A stretch of DNA of 41,145 bases from an uncultured Clostridia bacterium (GTDB lineage: Bacteria; Bacillota; Clostridia; Christensenellales; Borkfalkiaceae). The notes beneath the pieces are model-generated. The model was not told the origin of the DNA. It did no database searches and worked only from the letters and a program-made list of their open reading frames with translations. Within the stretch, counting starts at the first letter, position 1, and each line of letters begins with the position of its first letter. The DNA lies in contig CALDOZ010000024.1 in assembly GCA_937912025.1 (NCBI GenBank), positions 1 through 41,145 on the forward strand, read 5' to 3'. The translations under genes and the position numbers were made by a program. Of the stretch, positions 1 to 7,720 are shown in pieces.

Positions 1-60
1 TGCCCTTGCGGACAACTTGATTTCGAGTCAAGCTCGTTACGACCACTTCGATACGCTTCC
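1..60 (-). tRNA. tRNA-Ser(CGA), 3' end cut off by the window edge
   Basis: Read on the minus strand, the 5' end is at position 60 and begins GGAAGCG (acceptor stem). It continues through a D-arm region and an anticodon stem CTTGA/TCAAG that closes the seven-base loop CTCGAAA, giving anticodon CGA. The next bases (TTGTCCGCAAGGGCA) match the start of the long variable arm typical of class II serine tRNAs. The rest of the variable arm, the T arm and the acceptor 3' strand lie outside the window. It would decode UCG serine codons, which are common in these genes. Confidence 0.9.
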
Positions 61-115
61 ATATATGTAAAACTAAAACTCGTATTCAACAAACTTCAGT
101 TTTAATTTCTAGTAC

Positions 116-144
116 ATATTAACATAAAATTTTAAAATTTACAA
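116..144 (-). promoter_or_regulatory. Candidate promoter for tRNA-Ser
   Basis: On the minus strand a TTGTAA -35 box is separated by 17 bases from a TAATAT -10 box. Initiation would fall near position 109, about 50 bases ahead of the mature tRNA 5' end. The region is very AT-rich, so chance matches are possible. Confidence 0.35.
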
Positions 145-201
145 CAATTTTAGGGTTGTTTTACAATATATAATTAAAAAATATTTTGTAATCGTTTAGT
201 T

Positions 202-543
202 TTAATTTTGTTTGATTACTATTTTTGAAGCAACTATTTGCGGTGGATAACTCATCATAACTTGTCCGCCGTAAGTAATTTCAATAACGTCGTTTATTTT
301 GACGCTTGATTTATCTATAACGTTTCCGTCGCTATCAAAAAATTGTGTTTCGTTAGACGTTATAACGTGGTAAACACCAAATGCGTAATCGCTATCTATA
401 ACGTTTACTTCAATTTTTTCGTTTACGCTTAAAACTTCTGCTTTTAACACAAACTTTTCGTTATTCATACCGTTTGTTTGGTCGCACCCAACAAGGAATA
501 ATTGACATAATATTAAAACAAAAACACATAAAAATTTTTTCAT
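202..543 (-). CDS. Small secreted lipoprotein, function unknown
   Basis: The 113-residue product begins with a lysine-containing n-region, a hydrophobic stretch and a lipobox LVGC, so Cys20 should be lipidated and the protein anchored outside the membrane. The mature part of about 94 residues is rich in beta-forming residues and contains VNEKIEV near its start and ITYGGQVMMSYPPQI near its end. That last pattern recalls the small DUF3221/YobA-like lipoproteins of Firmicutes; this is a resemblance from memory, not a search result. The ATG at 543 is preceded by AAGGA at good spacing. It is transcribed away from the HEPN-like gene, from a strong promoter at 587-615. No substrate or partner can be named. 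Confidence 0.8.
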   Translation of the reverse strand: MKKFLCVFVLILCQLFLVGCDQTNGMNNEKFVLKAEVLSVNEKIEVNVIDSDYAFGVYHVITSNETQFFDSDGNVIDKSSVKINDVIEITYGGQVMMSYPPQIVASKIVIKQN

Positions 544-586
544 AGATATTCCTTATTAAGTGTGGTTTAAATTTTTAATTTAATTC

Positions 587-615
587 AGTATATCAATAAA
601 ATTTATTTTTTGCAA
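587..615 (-). promoter_or_regulatory. Promoter of the lipoprotein gene
   Basis: Minus strand: -35 TTGCAA (610-615), a 17-base spacer, -10 TATACT (587-592) with the TG of an extended -10 element directly upstream. The transcript would start about 35 bases ahead of the ATG at 543. Confidence 0.7.
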
Positions 616-631
616 TATTTTAAATATTATA

Positions 632-660
632 TTGAAAAATAAAATAATTCGTGTTAAAAT
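632..660 (+). promoter_or_regulatory. Promoter of the HEPN-like gene
   Basis: -35 TTGAAA (632-637), a 17-base spacer and -10 TAAAAT (655-660) with an upstream TG. Initiation near 667 would place the first transcribed bases almost on the AAGGAG ribosome site at 668-673, leaving a very short leader. Confidence 0.65.
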
Positions 661-679
661 CATTAACAAGGAGATTATT

Positions 680-1105
680 ATGACTTTAGATTCTTTTCAT
701 CAATTATTCGGGCAAACGGTTATGTTTTGCCAAATTATAGAAAATGACGTTAAACTTATTTACGCTGCAATGAAACCAGGCGACCTTAATCAAAATTTAT
801 TAGAAGTTGATAAATGGACGCTTGGTAACACCGTTCACAACTTGCGCGAACTTGATTATAGCGACGGTAAGCCGTATTTATCTAATAACGATTACGAATT
901 TTTATTACATATAACGGGTATTAGAAACCATTACTGTCACGAAGTATATCTTAAATTTATTTATCAAGATAGAATTTTAACAAGCACTCAATTTTTAAAC
1001 GAGTATAATAGGCTTAAATCAGACAATGCAAAACTCTATACCGTTTTTCAAACGATGGAGCGTGTGCGCGTTAAAGCAATGCGCGATTATAACCGCATTA
1101 AGTAA
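680..1105 (+). CDS. HEPN-like small protein of unknown function
   Basis: A 141-residue soluble, mostly helical protein. I place the start at the ATG at 680 because AAGGAG lies at 668-673; an in-frame upstream start at 632 falls inside the promoter. The central segment holds R82-N-H-Y-C-H87, which fits the R-x4-6-H signature of HEPN-domain ribonucleases and nucleotide-binding helpers, followed by EVYLKF. HEPN proteins often act in toxin-antitoxin or defence systems with an MNT nucleotidyltransferase, but no such partner is adjacent: the next gene is malQ and the upstream neighbour is an unrelated lipoprotein. The HEPN assignment rests on one motif and overall helical character. It could equally be an uncharacterised clostridial housekeeping family. 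Confidence 0.6.
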   Translation: MTLDSFHQLFGQTVMFCQIIENDVKLIYAAMKPGDLNQNLLEVDKWTLGNTVHNLRELDYSDGKPYLSNNDYEFLLHITGIRNHYCHEVYLKFIYQDRILTSTQFLNEYNRLKSDNAKLYTVFQTMERVRVKAMRDYNRIK

Positions 1106-1137
1106 TTAATTATTTAATTAAAAATTAAAATGAAATT

Positions 1138-1192
1138 GTCCATATAAACACATAGATTTTATATGGACTATTATTTATAAATAGCGTATAAT
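1138..1192 (+). promoter_or_regulatory. Inverted repeat and candidate promoter ahead of malQ
   Basis: Perfect 11-bp inverted arms GTCCATATAAA (1138-1148) and TTTATATGGAC (1158-1168) flank a 9-base loop. The right arm runs into a weak -35 (TGGACT, 1164-1169), which is 17 bases from a consensus -10 TATAAT (1187-1192). The repeat may be an operator for the malQ operon, or a terminator for the preceding gene, although only a poor T run follows. Confidence 0.45.
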
Positions 1193-1208
1193 TTTTTTAG
1201 GAGTTACT

Positions 1209-2639
1209 ATGAAGCGAAGTAGTGGCGTGTTAATGCACGTTTCTTCATTATATAATGATTATTCAATAGGTTCGTTTGGTAAAGCGTGTTACGACTTTAT
1301 AGATTTTTTAGCCGAAAACGATTTTTCGTATTGGCAAGTTTTACCTTTTAATATTCCAGATGAGTATAACTCTCCATACAAATCGTATTCGGCGTTTAGC
1401 GGTAACCCTTATTTTATCGACCTTGAAATTTTAAATAAAAAAGGGCTTATTACAAACGAAGAACTTTTAAGCGCCAAACAAAATACTCCTTATCTTTGCG
1501 AGTTTGAAAGGTTAAAAACTCAAAGAATAGACTTGCTTAAAAAAGCGTCTAAAAGATGCAAATATTTTGATAAAGTAGACGAGTTTTATCTTACTCACAC
1601 TCAAACGTACGAATTTTGCAAGTTTATGGCTTTAAAAGAAGCAAATTCAATGAAGCCTTGGACGGAATGGACTGTTTTTAGTGAAGACGTTGAAGTTTTA
1701 AACGCTTGGAAGTTTATTGAGTACGAGTTTTATATCGAGTGGCAAGAAGTTAAAAAATACGCTAACGCTAAAGGAATAAAAATTATAGGCGACGTACCTA
1801 TCTACGTTGATTTTGATAGCGCTGACGTGTGGTCTAATCCGTCGAATTTTATGCTTGATAAAAACTATAAGCCTAAAATGGTTGCGGGTGTTCCGCCAGA
1901 TTATTTTAGTGAAGCCGGGCAAGTTTGGGGTAATCCTTTATATAACTACGCTCAAATGAAAAAGGACGGGTTTAGTTGGTGGAAAAAACGCATTGAGTTT
2001 ATGTGCGAATTGTTTGACGGTGTAAGAATTGACCATTTCCGTGGGTTTGAAAGTTATTTTTGCGTGCCTTACGGCGCTAAAACGGCAAAACAAGGTGTAT
2101 GGAAAAAAGGTCCTAATCTTGCGCTTGTTAACGCAATTAAAAGCGTATCAAAAAATAAACTTATTATTGCTGAAGACCTTGGCGTTATAACTGACGACGT
2201 TCGCCGTCTTGTTGAAAAAAGTGGATTTCCGGGTATGCGCGTAATGCAATTTGGTATGCTTGGCGATAATAATTCAACGCATTTACCGCATAACTATATA
2301 AATAATTGCGTTGCCTATACGGGTACTCACGATAATAACACGCTACTTGGTTACGTTTGGGAACTTGACGAAGGCTCAAGATATAATTTATTGCAGTATT
2401 TTGACTATCACGGCGATTGGAATAATTGTTACGACGCTATTTTAAGCGCAATGCTTCGTAGTAGCGCGGGGCTTGTTATTTTTCCTATTCAAGATTTGTT
2501 AAAGTACGGCGCTGATACAAGACTTAATACGCCTGGTCTTGCTGATAAAAATTGGGCGTATAGGCTTACTGAAAGTCAATTTAAAAGTATTGACGGTAAG
2601 AAATTTAAACTTTGGAATAATATTTACGGTAGGAAATAG
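1209..2639 (+). CDS. malQ: 4-alpha-glucanotransferase (amylomaltase, GH77)
   Basis: Cytoplasmic enzyme that moves alpha-1,4-glucan segments between maltodextrins and releases glucose. The 476-residue length is normal for bacterial GH77. Diagnostic segments in order are RSSGVLMHVSSL at the N-terminus, SPYKSYSAFSGNPYFI, IGDVPIYV, DYFSEAGQVWGNPLY, RIDHFRGF with the nucleophile Asp275, IIAEDLG with the acid/base Glu322, and TGTHDNN with the stabilising Asp375. All three catalytic carboxylates are present. TAGGAG precedes the ATG. The next gene begins three bases after the stop, so malQ and the GH2 gene form one operon. That pairing suggests starch or glycogen turnover combined with mannoside breakdown. 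Confidence 0.96.
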   Translation: MKRSSGVLMHVSSLYNDYSIGSFGKACYDFIDFLAENDFSYWQVLPFNIPDEYNSPYKSYSAFSGNPYFIDLEILNKKGLITNEELLSAKQNTPYLCEFERLKTQRIDLLKKASKRCKYFDKVDEFYLTHTQTYEFCKFMALKEANSMKPWTEWTVFSEDVEVLNAWKFIEYEFYIEWQEVKKYANAKGIKIIGDVPIYVDFDSADVWSNPSNFMLDKNYKPKMVAGVPPDYFSEAGQVWGNPLYNYAQMKKDGFSWWKKRIEFMCELFDGVRIDHFRGFESYFCVPYGAKTAKQGVWKKGPNLALVNAIKSVSKNKLIIAEDLGVITDDVRRLVEKSGFPGMRVMQFGMLGDNNSTHLPHNYINNCVAYTGTHDNNTLLGYVWELDEGSRYNLLQYFDYHGDWNNCYDAILSAMLRSSAGLVIFPIQDLLKYGADTRLNTPGLADKNWAYRLTESQFKSIDGKKFKLWNNIYGRK

Positions 2640-2641
2640 TT

Positions 2642-4786
2642 ATGAAGTTTTATCAAAAATGGCAGGGTAGAAATTGTACGGAAGGTAGAAACGAATGGTT
2701 TGACGCCGTAGTTCCTGGTAACATTCAAAAAGATTACGCCATAAAAAACAATTTTAAAGATTGGCAATTTTCAGATAATTATAGACAGTTTTTACAATTA
2801 GAAGATGATTTTTGGGAATATCGCGCTACGCTTAACTATACTTGTCTTGACGGCGAAAGAGTGTATTTCGTTAGCGAAGGAATAAGTTATCAATTCGATA
2901 TTATTTTAAACGGTAACGTTATTTATTCTTACGAAGGAATGTTTGCTAAAACGGAACTTGATATTACTAATTATTTAACGCAAGATAACAACGAACTAAT
3001 TATTAGAATTCACCCACACCCTAAGCGCAAAGGCGCAATGAAAAATACTCGCGACGAAGCAGACGATTCGTGCAATCCGCCCGTATATTACGGTTGGGAC
3101 TGGAATCCACGTCTTTTAATTTCGGGTATTTGGGATGAAACTTATATTGAAACTCGTGGTGTTGGATATATATCTAATTTAGAAGTGTTATCACGTTTAA
3201 ACGACGATTTAAACGAAGGTAGCGTTAACTGCTTGTTTAATTGTGATAGCGAAGTTGTAATTAAGTTATACGATGCTTGCGGTAACGAAGTTTATTCGGG
3301 AAAAGATAAAAACTTTACCGTTAAAAATCCTAATTTATGGTGGTGCAACGGTCAAGGCGAACCTTATTTATACAAGTACGTTATTACGTCTAAAACCGAC
3401 GAGCGCGTAGGTTACGTTGGTTTTAGAAAAGTTAGACTTGTTAGAAACGCCGAATGTCGTGGTCCGTCAACTTTTCCTAAGGGCAGATACGAAGCGCCTA
3501 TTACTATTGAGCTTAACGGTCGTACTATTTTTGGTAAAGGCTCTAACTGGGTTAACCCTGAACTTTTTTGGGGAGATATAACTACCGAACGCTATGAAGA
3601 ACTTATTTTACTTGCAAAAAATTGCAATATGAATATTTTTCGTATGTGGGGTGGCGCTGGCGCTCCTAAAAAGAGTTTTTATGATATTTGCGACCGCGAA
3701 GGCATAATGCTTTGGCAAGAATTTATGCTTGCTTGCAATAATTATCAAGCAACTCCTCATTATATGAAAGTTCTTGAAAATGAAGCGAGCGCAATAATAA
3801 AAAAATTCCGCCACCATCCGTCGTTAATTTTTTGGTGTGGCGGTAACGAACTTTTTAACGAATGGTCTGGTATGGACGAGCAATCTCACCCACTTCGTTT
3901 ACTTAATAAGTTGTGTTTTGAACTTGATTACGAACGCCCGTTTTTATACACTTCTCCGCTTTATGGAATGTCGCACGGTGGTTATACTTTCTACTCTGAC
4001 GACCAAGGTGGCGACGTGTTTATGCAATTTCAAAACGCTAAATGCACGGCGTATACCGAATTTGGCGTTCCGTCTATGGCTGACGTTGACGTTTTACGTC
4101 AAATTATTCCTAATGACGAACTTTTCCCGATAAAAGATACTAATGCGTGGACGGCGCATCACGCTTTTAACGCTTGGGGAAAGAGTAGATGGGCTAGCCT
4201 TGACGTGTACGCGCGTTATTTTAAGCCTGCAAAAAGCATTGAAGAATTTGTTGAAAACTCGCAATGGATGCAATGCGAAGGTTATCGTGGGGCGTTTGAA
4301 GAAATGCGTCGCCAATGGCCACGTTGTAGTATGGCGGTAAATTGGTGTTTTAACGAGCCTTGGAAAACGGCGGCTGGTAATAATTTAATTACTTATCCAA
4401 ACGTAATAAAAAAAGCTTACTATTACGTTCAAAACGCATTAAGACCAACGCTTTTTAGCGCAAAAGTTAGCAAATTTAGTTGGGAAAACGGCGAGTTTTT
4501 CGAAGCAGAATTGTGGTTACTTAACGACGCTCCTACAAGCGTTGAAGGTAAAGTTTCTGTTACGGCGTTAGTTGGCGAGCAAGAATTTAAACTCTTTGAT
4601 TGGGAAGCGCAAACGGAAAAAAATACCAACAAGCGCGGTCCTACCGTTAGATTTAAACTTCCAACTGCTAATACGGATAGAATTATTCTTAAACTTACGT
4701 CTAACGATAATATGGGTAGCGAATATCACTTCCGCTATAAAGTTAAAGAAGTTGAGGAGTTTACGCATAGACAAATGAATATTTAA
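2642..4786 (+). CDS. GH2 family glycosidase, beta-mannosidase-like
   Basis: A 714-residue cytoplasmic glycosidase (no signal peptide) with the usual GH2 order: N-terminal sugar-binding beta-sandwich (about 1-170, including FDIILNGNVIYSYEGMF), immunoglobulin-like domain, then a TIM barrel from about residue 290 that starts with GKGSNWVNPELF. RMWGGAG is the form seen in beta-mannosidases and related exo-glycosidases. The acid/base is Glu403 in CGGNELFNEW and the nucleophile Glu473 in YTEFGVPSM. It is somewhat shorter than typical beta-mannosidases (about 800 or more), with a reduced C-terminal domain. It is cotranscribed with malQ and followed by a terminator. Mannosidase specificity is probable but not proven; a glucosaminidase-like relative is possible. 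Confidence 0.85.
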   Translation: MKFYQKWQGRNCTEGRNEWFDAVVPGNIQKDYAIKNNFKDWQFSDNYRQFLQLEDDFWEYRATLNYTCLDGERVYFVSEGISYQFDIILNGNVIYSYEGMFAKTELDITNYLTQDNNELIIRIHPHPKRKGAMKNTRDEADDSCNPPVYYGWDWNPRLLISGIWDETYIETRGVGYISNLEVLSRLNDDLNEGSVNCLFNCDSEVVIKLYDACGNEVYSGKDKNFTVKNPNLWWCNGQGEPYLYKYVITSKTDERVGYVGFRKVRLVRNAECRGPSTFPKGRYEAPITIELNGRTIFGKGSNWVNPELFWGDITTERYEELILLAKNCNMNIFRMWGGAGAPKKSFYDICDREGIMLWQEFMLACNNYQATPHYMKVLENEASAIIKKFRHHPSLIFWCGGNELFNEWSGMDEQSHPLRLLNKLCFELDYERPFLYTSPLYGMSHGGYTFYSDDQGGDVFMQFQNAKCTAYTEFGVPSMADVDVLRQIIPNDELFPIKDTNAWTAHHAFNAWGKSRWASLDVYARYFKPAKSIEEFVENSQWMQCEGYRGAFEEMRRQWPRCSMAVNWCFNEPWKTAAGNNLITYPNVIKKAYYYVQNALRPTLFSAKVSKFSWENGEFFEAELWLLNDAPTSVEGKVSVTALVGEQEFKLFDWEAQTEKNTNKRGPTVRFKLPTANTDRIILKLTSNDNMGSEYHFRYKVKEVEEFTHRQMNI

Positions 4787-4791
4787 ACGTT

Positions 4792-4835
4792 TTACGCTAT
4801 GCTTTACCGTAAGTAAAGTGTGGCGTAATTTTTTT
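4792..4835 (+). terminator. Terminator of the malQ-GH2 operon
   Basis: A long stem: TTACGC pairs with GCGTAA, and the inner CTATGCTTTAC pairs with GTAAAGTGTGG using some G-U pairs. The loop is CGTAA and seven T residues follow. Confidence 0.85.
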
Positions 4836-4852
4836 GTAAAATTTTGAATAAT

Positions 4853-4894
4853 GTGGAGTTTTGTGTTGACTTGTGGAATTTTGTGTGGTATTAT
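4853..4894 (+). promoter_or_regulatory. Promoter of the deoR operon with overlapping direct repeats
   Basis: -35 TTGACT (4866-4871), 17-base spacer, -10 TATTAT (4889-4894). Two near-identical 14-mers, GTGGAGTTTTGTGT (4853-4866) and GTGGAATTTTGTGT (4873-4886), lie exactly 20 bases apart. One abuts the -35 box and the other fills the spacer. This is a natural operator position for autoregulation by the DeoR-type product of the first gene. Confidence 0.75.
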
Positions 4895-4914
4895 TTACCA
4901 AGTAGGAGATTAAA

Positions 4915-5673
4915 ATGTTAGCAAGTGAGAGATTTAAAAGAATTCGTCAATTAATTGATAGCACGGGCGCGGTTACTGTTAGCGACCTTGTTAAAGAGTT
5001 TGGTGTTTCCATTGAAACGGTTAGGCGCGATTTAGTTAAACTTGAACAGTTAAACGAATTAAAACGCGTTCACGGTGGCGCTGTTTCGCTCGTTCAAATG
5101 AAGAGTTTTGAAAGGCTTGAAAAGCGTAATAAGGAAATGTACGATGAAAAACGTCAACTTGCGCTTAAAGCGGTTAGTTTAATTAACGAAAACGACTATA
5201 TTGGCATTGATAGTGGAAGTACTGCCGTAGTTTTTGCTGAAGTTATTAAAGAGCGTTTTAATTCGCTTACCATCGTTACTCATTCGCTTGACGTTTTTAA
5301 TATTTTGTGTAGGTGTAAAGATTTTAAAGTTATACTCGTATCGGGGCATTTTTTGCAAGACGAAAACGCATTTTACGGTAATTTAGTTTTAGAAACTTTG
5401 GATAAGTTAAGGCTTTCAAAAGTGTTTTTATGTCCGGGAACTATTTCAATAAGTTCGGGTATTTGTGATTTTGATTACAACTTATATCAAGTACAAAAAA
5501 AGTATTTACAAATATGTGATAGGGTGTATTTACTTGCCGATAACAGTAAATACGAAAAAAAAGCGCTATTTAAACTTGACGAATTAAAAAGCGATTACGT
5601 TTGTGTAACTGATAATAATATTAATGATGAAATTGTAAAAATTTACCGTGAAAACGGCATACAAATTTTGTAA
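4915..5673 (+). CDS. DeoR-family transcriptional regulator
   Basis: A 252-residue cytoplasmic repressor. The N-terminal winged HTH covers about residues 6-57 (TVSDLVKEFGVSIETVRRDL, then the wing segment RVHGGAV). The C-terminal DeoR effector domain, a phosphosugar-isomerase fold, includes IGIDSGSTAVVFAEVI, which should bind a phosphorylated sugar. AGGAG at 4904-4908 supports the ATG at 4915. It is the first gene of an operon with a phosphodiesterase and an organophosphate-type transporter, so the inducer is plausibly a sugar phosphate or glycerol phosphate made or imported by those products. The paired 14-bp repeats in its own promoter suggest autoregulation. Confidence 0.92.
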   Translation: MLASERFKRIRQLIDSTGAVTVSDLVKEFGVSIETVRRDLVKLEQLNELKRVHGGAVSLVQMKSFERLEKRNKEMYDEKRQLALKAVSLINENDYIGIDSGSTAVVFAEVIKERFNSLTIVTHSLDVFNILCRCKDFKVILVSGHFLQDENAFYGNLVLETLDKLRLSKVFLCPGTISISSGICDFDYNLYQVQKKYLQICDRVYLLADNSKYEKKALFKLDELKSDYVCVTDNNINDEIVKIYRENGIQIL

Positions 5674-5686
5674 ATATAAGGTAAAA

Positions 5687-6451
5687 ATGAAAGTAATACT
5701 AATATCTATAGACGGTGTTCGCCCAGACGCTTTAACGAGCGTTGATTATGTAGAAAAACTCAAATCAATTTCAAGTTATTCGCTTGATGCAAAAACGGTA
5801 TTTCCGCCCGTTACGTTGCCGTGTCACGTTTCAATGTTTCATAGCGTTGAACCGTCAAGGCACGGTACTACTACCAACGTTTACGCCGAGCAAGTAAGAC
5901 CAATTAACGGACTGTGTGAAGTTTTAAAAGCAAACGGTAAAAATATTGCTACTTTTTATAACTGGAATAACCTTCGCGATTTATGGAGACCTAATAGCAT
6001 TGATTATGCCGAGTTTGTAAATGGTAAAAACTTCTATTCTTGGCAAGAAAGTAACGTTAAATTAACAGACGATTGCATTTCGTTTATTTCAAATCACGAC
6101 GTTGATTTTACCTTTTTATATCTTGGTTATTCAGATGATGCGGGGCATAAACACGGCTGGATGAGTAAAGAGTATATCGACGCCGTTATTCAAAGTTTTG
6201 AATGCGTGGAAAGAGTGATAAACGCCGTTAACGACGATTACGCCGTAATTATTACGTCCGATCACGGTGGACATGATAGAAGTCACGGAATTGACGTTAA
6301 AGAAGACATGACTATACCTTTGTTTATAGTTGGTGGCGGATATCAAAAAGGTAAGACGTTGCAAGGCGTTTCTATATTAGACGTACCGCCTACGATAACT
6401 AAAATTTTAGGTGTAAATAAAGATAACGAATGGGAAGGTAAAATATTATAA
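5687..6451 (+). CDS. Type I phosphodiesterase / alkaline phosphatase-superfamily hydrolase
   Basis: A 254-residue metal-dependent hydrolase. I prefer the ATG at 5687 (after ATAAGG) to an in-frame start at 5648 inside the deoR reading frame, because the family begins directly with the strand MKVILISIDGVRPD. Metal and catalytic motifs are visible: the first Asp in SIDGVRPD, nucleophile Thr43 in FPPVTLPCH, Asp and His in DDAGHKHGW, and the C-terminal TSDHGGHDRSHG. These match nucleotide pyrophosphatase/phosphodiesterase-type enzymes. No signal peptide is present, so action in the cytoplasm on an imported phosphodiester is likely. The stop shares one base with the start of the transporter (TAATG), which implies translational coupling. 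The substrate cannot be read from the sequence. Confidence 0.88.
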   Translation: MKVILISIDGVRPDALTSVDYVEKLKSISSYSLDAKTVFPPVTLPCHVSMFHSVEPSRHGTTTNVYAEQVRPINGLCEVLKANGKNIATFYNWNNLRDLWRPNSIDYAEFVNGKNFYSWQESNVKLTDDCISFISNHDVDFTFLYLGYSDDAGHKHGWMSKEYIDAVIQSFECVERVINAVNDDYAVIITSDHGGHDRSHGIDVKEDMTIPLFIVGGGYQKGKTLQGVSILDVPPTITKILGVNKDNEWEGKIL

Positions 6452-7683
6452 TGGAAGCAATTTTAGATAAAAAACGCGTCAATAGGTTGATTATTTTATT
6501 TATGCTTACTTATATGGTAAGTTACATAACGCGCATAAATTACGGCGCTATAATACTTGAAATTGAAACGTCAACTGGTTACGGTAACGATTTATTATCG
6601 CTTGCAGTAACGGGTAGTTTTATAACTTACGGCGTTGGGCAAATAATAAGCGGATTGTTTGGGGATAGAGTAGAACCTAAAAGACTTATATTACTTGGTT
6701 TTGTAGTTACCGTATGTATGAATGCGCTTATGTCTATATTTTCAAATCCTTATATAATGTTAGTGCTTTGGTGTATTAACGGTTTTGCGCAAGCGTTTAT
6801 GTGGCCACCGCTCGTTAGAATTATGACCGTTTTATTTACTCCTACCGACTATAAAAGAGCAAGCGCTATCGTTTCGTGGGGAAGTTCAATAGGAACGATG
6901 GTAGTGTATTTCGTTGCTTTTATACTCATTAGATTTACAAAATTATATCAAACCGTTTTTATTTTCTCGGTAGTTGCGGGAATTATAATGATATTTATAT
7001 TGCTTAAATATTGCCCAACCGTTTCACTTAGCGGTAATAACGAGCAAAAAGAGCAAAAAACTGTTACTCAAACGCAAAATAAAAAGCAACCTTTTCCGTT
7101 TGTGTTTTTCCTTATAATGTTTGCCGTTGTTCTTCAAGGAATGCTTCGTGACGGCGTTACGACGTGGATGCCTACTTATATAGACGAAACGTATAATTTA
7201 GGTAGCGATATGTCAATACTATCGGGTGTCGTTTTACCTATATTTGCAATCGCTTGCTTTAATATTGTATCTATGCTTTATAAAAAGGTATCAAACCCCG
7301 TTACTTGCGCCGGAATTATGTTTGGGCTTGGAGTATTATCTTCGTTAGCGCTTGTTTTTATCCCAACGACAAACGCCGTATTATCTATATTATTTATGGC
7401 AATTTTAACGGGCGCAATGCACGGCGTAAACCTTATGCTGATTTGTATGATTCCGCCCGTGTTTAAAGCAAGAGGAAATATTTCGACGGTGTCTGGAATA
7501 TTAAATTCGTGTACTTACGTTGGTAGCGCAATATTTACATACGGTATAGCGCTTATTTCTCAAAAGGCAGGCTGGTCGGTTACGTTAATTATTTGGCTTG
7601 CAATAGCGCTTCTTGGTACGATTACTTGTGTAATTTGTATTAAACCATGGGCTAAACAACAAAAACTTGCAAACTTTGATTAA
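6451..7683 (+). CDS. MFS transporter, organophosphate:phosphate antiporter-like
   Basis: A 410-residue integral membrane protein with about twelve hydrophobic helices and a charged cytoplasmic loop near residues 190-215 that separates the two six-helix halves. The N-terminal half carries YITRINYGAIILEI and GQIISGLFGDRVEPKRLILLG, the loop 2-3 pattern of GlpT/UhpT-type (OPA) carriers, and the second half holds MLRDGVTTWMPTYI. OPA carriers exchange glycerol 3-phosphate or hexose phosphates for phosphate. Its start overlaps the phosphodiesterase stop by one base, so import of a phosphorylated compound followed by hydrolysis is a reasonable joint role. The exact substrate is unknown. Confidence 0.85.
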   Translation: MEAILDKKRVNRLIILFMLTYMVSYITRINYGAIILEIETSTGYGNDLLSLAVTGSFITYGVGQIISGLFGDRVEPKRLILLGFVVTVCMNALMSIFSNPYIMLVLWCINGFAQAFMWPPLVRIMTVLFTPTDYKRASAIVSWGSSIGTMVVYFVAFILIRFTKLYQTVFIFSVVAGIIMIFILLKYCPTVSLSGNNEQKEQKTVTQTQNKKQPFPFVFFLIMFAVVLQGMLRDGVTTWMPTYIDETYNLGSDMSILSGVVLPIFAIACFNIVSMLYKKVSNPVTCAGIMFGLGVLSSLALVFIPTTNAVLSILFMAILTGAMHGVNLMLICMIPPVFKARGNISTVSGILNSCTYVGSAIFTYGIALISQKAGWSVTLIIWLAIALLGTITCVICIKPWAKQQKLANFD

Positions 7684-7695
7684 TCGTGATATACT
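7667..7695 (+). promoter_or_regulatory. Promoter of the PAP2 gene
   Basis: -35 TTGCAA (7667-7672), 17-base spacer, -10 TATACT (7690-7695) with extended TG at 7687. It overlaps the 3' end of the transporter gene, so the phosphatase has its own start near 7702. Confidence 0.7.
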
Positions 7696-7720
7696 TATAA
7701 AAAAGTTTTAGGAGATTATT

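Noticed and set aside
632..679. N-terminal extension of the HEPN-like protein from an upstream ATG
   Set aside because: The extension covers the promoter -35 and -10 boxes, and the ATG at 680 has a proper AAGGAG site.
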